Below are positions 7,176 to 12,614 of a DNA stretch of 13,070 nucleotides, one piece after another. Every line of letters begins with the position of its first letter. The stretch's first letter is position 1. Under the pieces are notes generated by a model. It ran no database searches. It had not been told where the DNA came from and saw only the letters and a program-made list of their open reading frames with translations. This DNA is from JAOUGY01 sp050329955 (GTDB taxonomy: Bacteria; Actinomycetota; Acidimicrobiia; Spongiisociales; ZC4RG35), in assembly GCA_050329955.1 (NCBI GenBank), contig JBHJOH010000161.1, positions 1 to 13,070 on the forward strand. Direction: 5' to 3'. The position numbers and the translations under genes were made by a program.

Positions 7176-7280
7176 GCTACCAGCCACCAGCCGGAACGCG
7201 GCTTCTTGCGTGTTATGGCGTTGAGTCGGACGTTCCGAGCCAGAAGCCAGAAGCCAGAAGCCAGAAGCCGGCAGCCGGCA
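7175..7280 (+). repeat. Two heptamer arrays in the dxr-rseP gap
   Basis: Starting at the last base of the dxr TGA stop, the units AGCTACC, AGCCACC and AGCCGGA run to 7195. After a 42-base spacer a second array runs 7238-7280: AGCCAGA four times and AGCCGGC twice. The second array starts 63 bases (nine heptamers) after the first, so both share one seven-base phase. CGGAACG (7192-7198) and CGTTCCG (7231-7237) also form a perfect seven-base inverted repeat around the spacer. No coding function is apparent. Confidence 0.8.
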
Positions 7281-7295
7281 GTCATCCGCTACTCC

Positions 7296-7320
7296 ACCTA
7301 GCCCGTGCCTGCGGCTAGGT
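7296..7320 (+). promoter_or_regulatory. Perfect hairpin at the rseP start
   Basis: ACCTAGCC (7296-7303) and GGCTAGGT (7313-7320) form a perfect eight-base stem with a nine-base loop, ending two bases before ATG 7323. The 3' arm includes the only Shine-Dalgarno-like AGG for that ATG, so a folded transcript would hide it. It could limit rseP translation, end dxr transcription or be a protein-binding palindrome; the sequence does not decide between these. Confidence 0.5.
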
Positions 7321-7322
7321 TG

Positions 7323-8453
7323 ATGGAGCTCATGCAAGGATTTCTCGGCGGCTTCGGTGTCATCTCGGCCATCATCATGTTCGTGGTCGCTCACGAGGCG
7401 GGTCACTTCTTCGCAGCGAAGGCGACGGGGATGAAGGTCACCGAGTTCTTCATCGGGTTCGGGCCCCGCATCTGGTCGATCAAACGAGGCGAGACGGAGT
7501 ACGGGATAAAGCCCATACCGTTCGGCGCCTACGTCAAGATCGTCGGGATGTCTTCTCTCGAGGAGGTCGATCCGGCCGACATCGGACGGACCTACCGCGA
7601 GAAGGTGTTCTGGAAGAAGTCGGTGGTGGTGCTGGCCGGTGTGGCCGCCAACTTCCTCCTCGCCTATCTGATCTTCTTCGGCCTCATCATCTCGGCCGGA
7701 GATCAGATTCCCACCACCGAGGTGGCGGCAGTGGTCGAACCGGAAGAGGGTCCCCCGGTGGCGGCTGCGGCGGCCGGGGTGGAGGCGGGCGATGTCATCC
7801 TGGCGATCGACGGCGTGGCCATCTCAGACTGGGACACGCTTGCTGCCACCGTTGCCGCCTCGGCCGGCGCAGAGGTCGTACTCGAGATCGAACGGGGTGG
7901 CCGAATCATCGAGCTGCCCGCCACGGTCGGCTCACGGGACGACCCTGCTGGTGGGGGAGAGGTCGGTTTCCTCGGGATTGGCCCCGCCTATGAGAGGCTC
8001 CCGGTTTCGGTGTTCTCGGCCACCGGCCGGGCGGCTCAGGAGGTCTGGTTCCAGATCGGTGGGACCTTCCAGGTCTTCTCGCAGCTCTTCCGCTTCGACA
8101 CGCTGGGTCAACTGGCGGGTGGAATCATAGGAGGTGAGGTCGACAACGAGGTGCGACCGGTGAGTCTGGTCGGGCTCGCTCAGATCGGCTCCCAGGCCGA
8201 CCGGATCGGGATCGCCAACCTCTTCTACCTGATGGCTGCCGTGAACGTCGTGCTCGGGACCATCAACGTGTTACCGCTGTTCCCGCTCGATGGTGGCCAC
8301 TTCGCGGTTGCCCTGTACGAGAAGCTGACACGACGCAAGGCCGACATCCGTGCCCTGGTGCCGGTGGCGGTGCTGGTGATCGGCGCCCTCTCCATCCTGG
8401 GAGTGATGACGATCATCCTCGACATCGTCAACCCGATCGAAATTCCTTCCTGA
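7323..8453 (+). CDS. rseP: Site-2 intramembrane zinc protease RseP/Rip1 family
   Basis: This 376-residue integral membrane metalloprotease would cut substrates such as anti-sigma factors within the membrane. The first membrane segment carries the zinc site HEAGH (His24, Glu25, His28). A second segment lies near 98-124. One PDZ domain covers about 130-200 (GVEAGDVILAIDGVAISDWDTL). The third segment ends in the second active-site motif NVLPLFPLDGGH, where Asp323 is the third zinc ligand, and a last segment follows at about 345-370. One PDZ domain and this length match actinobacterial Rip1 rather than the two-PDZ E. coli RseP. ATG 7323 is chosen; an in-frame GTG at 7305 lies in a hairpin loop, and ATG 7332 is possible. 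The dxr-rip1-ispG order is shared with Mycobacterium. The substrate here is unknown. Confidence 0.92.
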   Translation: MELMQGFLGGFGVISAIIMFVVAHEAGHFFAAKATGMKVTEFFIGFGPRIWSIKRGETEYGIKPIPFGAYVKIVGMSSLEEVDPADIGRTYREKVFWKKSVVVLAGVAANFLLAYLIFFGLIISAGDQIPTTEVAAVVEPEEGPPVAAAAAGVEAGDVILAIDGVAISDWDTLAATVAASAGAEVVLEIERGGRIIELPATVGSRDDPAGGGEVGFLGIGPAYERLPVSVFSATGRAAQEVWFQIGGTFQVFSQLFRFDTLGQLAGGIIGGEVDNEVRPVSLVGLAQIGSQADRIGIANLFYLMAAVNVVLGTINVLPLFPLDGGHFAVALYEKLTRRKADIRALVPVAVLVIGALSILGVMTIILDIVNPIEIPS

Positions 8454-8472
8454 CGTTCGAAAGTGGTGCAAC

Positions 8473-9702
8473 GTGATCACCCGTAGGCCAACCCGACAGA
8501 TCCGGGTCGGAAACGTCCCGGTGGGCGGCGACGCCCCCATCAGCGTCCAGTCGATGACCACCACCAAGACCGCCGACGTGGACGGCACCCTGCAGCAGGT
8601 GTACGCATTGGCGTCCAACGGTGCCGACATCGTTCGGATCACCTGCAACGAGGTGGAGGCGGCACAGGGTCTGTCCGAGATCGTGCCCCGCAGCCCGGTC
8701 CCGATCGTCGCCGACATCCACTTCCAGTACAAGCTGGCGTTGGCGGCCCTCGAGGCCGGCGTGCAGGGTCTCCGGCTCAACCCCGGGAACATTCGCAACG
8801 AGGCCAACATCAAAACGGTGGCACGGGAAGCCAAGGACCACGGCGTTCCCATCCGCATCGGCGTGAATGGTGGCTCGCTCGATCGTGATCTCGAAGCCAA
8901 GTACGGCGGCGCAGTGCCCGAGGCGCTGGTCGAGTCCGCCCTCACCGAGATCCGTTACCTGGAAGACGTCGACTTCACCGACATCAAGATCTCGGTGAAG
9001 CACTCCAATGTGCCGACCATGATCGCCTCCTACCGGCTCCTCTCCGAACAGGTGGACTATCCGCTCCACCTTGGGGTGACCGAGGCGGGACCACTGCCGG
9101 GCGGGCTCATCAAAGGGGTGGCGGGCATCGGCACGCTGCTCAACGAAGGTATCGGAGACACGATCCGTTTCTCCCTGACCGCCGACCCGGTCGAGGAAGC
9201 CAAGGCAGGGCGCATGCTGCTCGAGTACCTGGGCCTGCGTGAGCGCAAGGGGCTCGACCTGATTGCCTGCCCATCGTGCGGCCGGGCCGAGGTCGACGTC
9301 ATCGACGTCGCCACCCGCGCCCAGGCCGCACTCGAGGCCGCCAACCTGCCCATCCAGGTGGCGGTGATGGGCTGCGTGGTCAACGGCCCCGGGGAAGCGG
9401 GCTCGGCCGACATCGGCATCGCCGCCGGCCGTGGCAAAGGCCACCTGTTCATCAAGGGTCAGGTCGTGCGGGTGGTCCCCGAAGCCGAGATGGTCGAAGC
9501 CCTGCTGGAAGAAGCCAAGAAACTGGTGGAAGAAGGCGTCGAGGCCCGCCTCGCCGCAGCCGACACCAACGCCGCTGCCATCGCCGCAGCCGACCGCCTC
9601 CAGCTGATCGAGATCAAAGGCGACGCCAACAGGACCGTCGAACGGCGGGCGAAGGTGGCGGAGACAGCGCGCGGTGAAGGTACCGCTGAAGGTACAACGT
9701 AG
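8473..9702 (+). CDS. ispG: 4-hydroxy-3-methylbut-2-enyl diphosphate synthase (IspG/GcpE)
   Basis: A 409-residue 4Fe-4S enzyme that reduces MEcPP to HMBPP, the second-to-last step of the MEP pathway. The N-terminal TIM-barrel starts with RRPTRQIRVGNVPVGGDAP and SVQSMTTTKT and includes RLNPGNI (101-107) and RIGVNGGSLD. The C-terminal iron-sulfur domain has the three cluster cysteines, Cys266 and Cys269 (CPSCGR) and Cys301 (MGCVVNGPGE), with Glu308 as the expected fourth ligand. The protein is the compact two-domain type. The GTG start lies 19 bases after rseP with only a weak AAAGTGG before it. The last nine codons (GEGTAEGTT) are written in a 12-base direct repeat that runs into the heptamers after the stop, so this tail is probably repeat-derived. 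Confidence 0.96.
   Translation: MITRRPTRQIRVGNVPVGGDAPISVQSMTTTKTADVDGTLQQVYALASNGADIVRITCNEVEAAQGLSEIVPRSPVPIVADIHFQYKLALAALEAGVQGLRLNPGNIRNEANIKTVAREAKDHGVPIRIGVNGGSLDRDLEAKYGGAVPEALVESALTEIRYLEDVDFTDIKISVKHSNVPTMIASYRLLSEQVDYPLHLGVTEAGPLPGGLIKGVAGIGTLLNEGIGDTIRFSLTADPVEEAKAGRMLLEYLGLRERKGLDLIACPSCGRAEVDVIDVATRAQAALEAANLPIQVAVMGCVVNGPGEAGSADIGIAAGRGKGHLFIKGQVVRVVPEAEMVEALLEEAKKLVEEGVEARLAAADTNAAAIAAADRLQLIEIKGDANRTVERRAKVAETARGEGTAEGTT
9675..9695 (+). repeat. 12-base direct repeat at the ispG 3' end
   Basis: TGAAGGTAC occurs at 9675-9683 and again at 9687-9695, a period of 12, within the last codons of ispG. It encodes the repeated Glu-Gly-Thr of the tail and abuts the AACGNNN heptamers that start at 9696. 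Confidence 0.65.
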
Positions 9703-9872
9703 AACGTTCAACGGAGAAGGTCCGGCTGCCATCCGCTGGGGGGACCGGCCCGGGGCCGCCACAGCGATGTGTCCGCTGGCTGTGGTGGGGCTGATGGTGA
9801 TTGGGGTCCTCCGGTGGTGGCCCCGTGGTTGACTCGCGTGCGGACGGCGCCGGACGTTCTACGTTCTACATT
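9696..9872. repeat. Inverted heptamer arms around a GC-rich core (ispG-proS gap)
   Basis: The left arm, 9696-9726, is AACGTAG AACGTTC AACGGAG AAGGTCC GGC. The right arm read on the minus strand, 9872-9849, is AATGTAG AACGTAG AACGTCC GGC. Aligned from their inner ends, the last 24 bases of the left arm agree with the right arm at 19 positions. A 12-base perfect inverted match (AACGTAGAACGT, 9696-9707 with 9854-9865) and GTCCGGC/GCCGGAC (9720-9726 with 9849-9855) lie inside the arms. The first left unit ends exactly with the ispG stop codon. The core, 9727-9848, has no convincing open reading frame and contains a 10-base stem. It looks like a small inverted-repeat element or structured RNA; no transposase is present and no target duplication is visible. 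Confidence 0.7.
9756..9788 (+). other. Hairpin in the core of the ispG-proS element
   Basis: CCGCCACAGC (9756-9765) pairs with GCTGTGGTGG (9779-9788) over ten positions with one G-U pair, closing a 13-base loop. Around it ACCGG (9744-9748) can pair with CCGGT (9811-9815), or CGGGG (9751-9755) with CCCCG (9821-9825). Together with the arms this gives a nested, GC-rich fold. The region is not a tRNA, and no known riboswitch was recognised. Confidence 0.45.
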
Positions 9873-9933
9873 GAACCCAGCCGGCTCGATCCCCGGTAGA
9901 TGTATCCCCACCAGGCTTCCCCACCCCTCCGAC

Positions 9934-9939
9934 TAACGT
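9934..9939 (+). promoter_or_regulatory. Candidate -10 box for proS
   Basis: TAACGT fits the TANNNT -10 pattern and lies 11 bases before ATG 9951. Transcription would begin about four or five bases before the ATG, giving a nearly leaderless mRNA, which agrees with the lack of any purine-rich site here (the sequence before ATG is CCGTTCCCCAC). No convincing -35 box is visible. Confidence 0.4.
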
Positions 9940-9950
9940 CCGTTCCCCAC

Positions 9951-11675
9951 ATGCGCTGGTCTCAACTCTTCATCCCCACCCTTCGTGACGATCCCGCCGA
10001 AGCGGAAGCCGTCTCCCACAAGCTGCTGGTCAGGGGTGGATTCGTTCGTCAGCTGTCGGCCGGTCACTACTCGATGCTTCCGCTGGGCCAGCGGGTACGC
10101 ACCAAGGTGTCGCGCATCATCGAAGAGGAGATGAACGGGATCGGCGGGCAGAGGTTCCACCTGCCGGCCCTGCATCCGGCCGAGATCTGGAAGAAGTCGG
10201 GCCGATGGGACGTGATGGGCGACGAGATGTTCCGCCTGGTCGATCGCAAGGGGTCCGACAACGCTCTCGGCATGACCCACGAGGAGATCTTCGCCCTCCT
10301 CGCCACCGAGTTGTTCTCGTACAAGGACCTGCCGCAGATCTGGTACCAGATCCAAACCAAGTTCAGGGACGAGCCCCGCCCCAAATCCGGTCTGCTGCGG
10401 GTGCGCGAGTTCACCATGAAGGACTCGTACTCGCTCGACGTCGATGCCGCAGGTCTCGATGTCGCTTTCGACCGACATCACGCCGCCTACATGAGGATCT
10501 TCGCCCGCCTGGGTCTGGCCGCGGTGGACGTTCAGGCGTCGTCCGGGGCGATGGGTGGTTCGGGTTCGACCGAGTTCATGGTGCGCAGCCCCGCCGGTGA
10601 GGATTGGATCGTCACCTGCGATGGGTGCGACTACCGCTCGAATCTGGAGAAGGCGGTGTCACGTCTGCCCGGTGTCGCCGATCCGGACTCGGTGCCGGAA
10701 CCCAGCCGGTTTGCCACACCCGACCTTCGCACCATCAAGGCGCTGGCCGAGGCCCACCCCGACGTGGCCGCTCCGGACCGTCAGATCAAGACCCTGCTGT
10801 ACGTGGTCGACGACGTGGTGGCACTGGTGTTGCTGCGGGGCGATCACGATCTGCTCGAGCAGAAGCTGATCGACGCCACCGGTGCGGCTCGGATTCGCCC
10901 CGCCCAGGTCGAGGAGATCGTGGCGGCGCTGGGAGCCAACCCGGGCAGCCTCGGATCGGTCGGCGTGAGCGGCATGCCGATCATCGCCGACAACGCCTTG
11001 CGGGGCCGACGCGGCATGACCACCGGAGCCAACCACGACGACTGGCATCTCAAGAACGTCGACGTGGAGCGCGATATCGCGGTTGGCACATGGACCGAAC
11101 TTCGCACGGTACGCGCCGGAGAGGTCTGTGCCGTGTGCGGAGGGACCCTCGACCTGTGGAAGGGCATCGAGGTCGGTCACATCTTCAAGCTGGGCACCAA
11201 GTACTCCAGCGTCATGAACGCAGTCGTCCAGGACGAGGCGGGGGAGTCCCACCCGATCGTCATGGGCTCGTACGGCATCGGTGTGGAGCGGTCGATGGCT
11301 GCAGTCGCCGAGACCTGGAACGACGAACGCGGCATCATCTGGCCGGTCACGCTCGCTCCCTACGAAGTGGTCGTCACGGTGCTTCGACCCGACGACGAGG
11401 CGGCCGGGCCCGCCGGCGCCGATGTGTATGAACGATTGGTCGGGGCGGGCATCGAAGTCGTCCTCGACGACCGTGCGGAACGCCCCGGCGTCAAGTTCGC
11501 CGACGCCGAGCTGGTCGGTTTCCCCTTCCGTGTCACGATCGGCCCCAAGGGCATCGCCAACGGCATCGCCGAACTCACGACCCGCCTGGGGATGACCACC
11601 GAGGAAGTTCCCCTGTCAGAGGTGATCGATCGCGTGATCGGCTTGGTGGAGAGCGGACGCCGCCTCGGCATGTGA
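9951..11675 (+). CDS. proS: Prolyl-tRNA synthetase (bacterial type, with editing domain)
   Basis: A 574-residue class II aminoacyl-tRNA synthetase charging tRNA-Pro. The start MRWSQLFIPTLRDDPAEAEA matches the usual ProS N terminus. Motif 1 surrounds PLGQRVRTKV. Motif 2 contains FRDEPRPKSG (138-147) followed by LLRVREFTMKDSYSLD. Motif 3 contains GSYGIGVERSM (439-449). Between motifs 2 and 3 lies the editing (INS) domain, with TLLYVVDDVVALVLLRGDHD (281-300), GANPGSLGSVG and the GANHDDWHLKNV segment, which clears mischarged Ala-tRNA-Pro. Two Cys pairs (Cys223/226 and Cys393/396) bracket the domain and may bind zinc. The anticodon-binding domain (about 470-574) follows. ATG 9951 is chosen over an in-frame ATG at 9900 because it gives the conserved N terminus. 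No Shine-Dalgarno is present. Confidence 0.96.
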   Translation: MRWSQLFIPTLRDDPAEAEAVSHKLLVRGGFVRQLSAGHYSMLPLGQRVRTKVSRIIEEEMNGIGGQRFHLPALHPAEIWKKSGRWDVMGDEMFRLVDRKGSDNALGMTHEEIFALLATELFSYKDLPQIWYQIQTKFRDEPRPKSGLLRVREFTMKDSYSLDVDAAGLDVAFDRHHAAYMRIFARLGLAAVDVQASSGAMGGSGSTEFMVRSPAGEDWIVTCDGCDYRSNLEKAVSRLPGVADPDSVPEPSRFATPDLRTIKALAEAHPDVAAPDRQIKTLLYVVDDVVALVLLRGDHDLLEQKLIDATGAARIRPAQVEEIVAALGANPGSLGSVGVSGMPIIADNALRGRRGMTTGANHDDWHLKNVDVERDIAVGTWTELRTVRAGEVCAVCGGTLDLWKGIEVGHIFKLGTKYSSVMNAVVQDEAGESHPIVMGSYGIGVERSMAAVAETWNDERGIIWPVTLAPYEVVVTVLRPDDEAAGPAGADVYERLVGAGIEVVLDDRAERPGVKFADAELVGFPFRVTIGPKGIANGIAELTTRLGMTTEEVPLSEVIDRVIGLVESGRRLGM

Positions 11676-11739
11676 GCTTCCAGCAAAGACGCAGAACGTC
11701 CAGCCTGCCACCCAGAATGGCTTCGAAGCTCGAAGCTCA
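11673..11739. repeat. Inverted repeat joining the proS and fdhD stop codons
   Basis: TGAGCTTCCAGC at 11673-11684 and, on the minus strand, TGAGCTTCGAGC at 11739-11728 form a 12-base inverted repeat with one mismatch. In each copy the first three bases are the TGA stop codon of the gene on that strand. On the fdhD side the heptamer AGCTTCG occurs twice in tandem (11737-11724, minus). The 43-base centre contains GAACGTCC at 11694-11701. The position between convergent genes suits a two-way terminator, though there is no T-tract. Confidence 0.7.
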
Positions 11740-12549
11740 ACCCCCGACGGTCTGGGTCGCGGGCTCGTCCTTGACTCGTTCCTCCCCCGCGTACACCACG
11801 AATCCCTCTCCTCTGACGAAGCCGATGAGGGTCATGCCGAGGTCGTCGGCCAGCTCGACGGCGAGCGAGGACGCAGCAGAGACGCCGAGCACGATGGGGA
11901 TGCCGGCGACCGCCGCCTTCTGGGCGATCTCGAAGGACACCCGGCCTGACACTTGAAGCAGTACCTCGCCCAGCGGCCAGCGTGCGGCAGCGAGGGCACC
12001 GATCGCCTTGTCTGTGGCGTTGTGGCGTCCGATGTCCTCGGCCCAGGAGAGGACAGACCCGTCGACGTCGAAGATTGCGGCGGCATGGAGGCCGCCGGTC
12101 GAGGCGAAGCCGCGTTGCCTGGCGAGGAGGGAGTCAGGCAGGCCATGGATGAGCGTGGAGGCCACCACTGGTCCGGCGGGGAGGGGACGGGCCGTGATCT
12201 TGACCGCATCGATCGACGCCTTGCCGCACACTCCGCAGGATGACGAGGTGTACATCGAGCGTCGGAACTGCTCGGGATCGATGTGAACTCCGGGCGCCAG
12301 CACCATCTCCCAGCGGTCGCCGTCCTCGAGTCTGACCACTTCGGACATCTCGGCCGGGGAGAGCAGGATCCCCTCGGTCAGACCGAAGCCGAGCGCCAGC
12401 TCCCGCTCCATCCCCGGTGTGCGCATCAACACCGCGACGGGAACACCGGCCAGTCTGATCTCGAGCGGTTCCTCGACGGCCAACAGATCATCGGCGGAGG
12501 TGGCCACGCCGTCGACGAAGCGGATGACGCGGCGTGAGGATGACTCCAT
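11737..12549 (-). CDS. fdhD: Formate dehydrogenase accessory sulfurtransferase FdhD
   Basis: A 270-residue FdhD, which passes sulfur from a cysteine desulfurase to the molybdenum (bis-MGD) cofactor and is needed for active formate dehydrogenase. Visible landmarks are the N-terminal EEPLEIRLAGVPVAVLMRTPGMERELALGF; the catalytic-loop CGVCG motif with Cys105 and Cys108; GGLHAAAIF; EDIGRHNATDKAIG (171-184); SGRVSFEIAQKAA (201-213); and the end segment GFVRGEGFVVYAG. ATG 12549 is chosen because upstream in-frame residues do not resemble the family and would overlap serC. No Shine-Dalgarno is seen, but TATCCT lies exactly -12 to -7 from the ATG. No formate dehydrogenase gene is in the window, so its client is elsewhere or, if absent, another molybdoenzyme. 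The gene converges with proS and diverges from serC. Confidence 0.95.
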   Translation of the reverse strand: MESSSRRVIRFVDGVATSADDLLAVEEPLEIRLAGVPVAVLMRTPGMERELALGFGLTEGILLSPAEMSEVVRLEDGDRWEMVLAPGVHIDPEQFRRSMYTSSSCGVCGKASIDAVKITARPLPAGPVVASTLIHGLPDSLLARQRGFASTGGLHAAAIFDVDGSVLSWAEDIGRHNATDKAIGALAAARWPLGEVLLQVSGRVSFEIAQKAAVAGIPIVLGVSAASSLAVELADDLGMTLIGFVRGEGFVVYAGEERVKDEPATQTVGG

Positions 12550-12614
12550 CGCGGCAGGATATCGGTCGGCTACGGGTTCGCAGGCCCGGTTCCTCCGTGT
12601 GCTTGCATACGAGG
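12550..12614. promoter_or_regulatory. Divergent promoter region fdhD/serC
   Basis: Only 65 bases separate the two divergent start codons, so both promoters must lie here or overlap the opposite gene. The fdhD -10 box is at 12556-12561. For serC a good -10 is not visible; a poor candidate lies within TTGCATAC (12603-12610). No regulator-binding palindrome stands out. Confidence 0.5.
12556..12561 (-). promoter_or_regulatory. Candidate -10 box for leaderless fdhD
   Basis: On the minus strand TATCCT (TANNNT) ends six bases before ATG 12549, so transcription should start at or next to the A of the start codon. This agrees with the absence of a ribosome binding site. No clear -35 box was found in the short divergent region. 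Confidence 0.5.

Noticed and set aside
7239..7280. CRISPR array
   Set aside because: The units are seven bases with no spacers between them, far shorter than CRISPR repeats, and no cas gene is present.
5976..7406. 476-codon open frame on the minus strand opposite dxr
   Set aside because: Same reason: a shadow of dxr with low-complexity Gly/Glu/Val-rich content. Its N-terminal part even translates the heptamer array.
9696..9872. Insertion sequence
   Set aside because: The inverted arms enclose only about 122 bases without a transposase, and no target-site duplication is visible; kept as an unclassified repeat element instead.
9703..9950. T-box or other amino-acid riboswitch ahead of proS
   Set aside because: No T-box sequence (AGGGTGGNACCGCG-like) or specifier stem was found; GGGGGGACCGG at 9738-9748 is only a loose resemblance. 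The candidate promoter also lies after the structured region.
9900..9950. Longer ProS starting at ATG 9900
   Set aside because: The extra 17 residues do not resemble ProS, whose family start is MRWSQLFIPT at ATG 9951.
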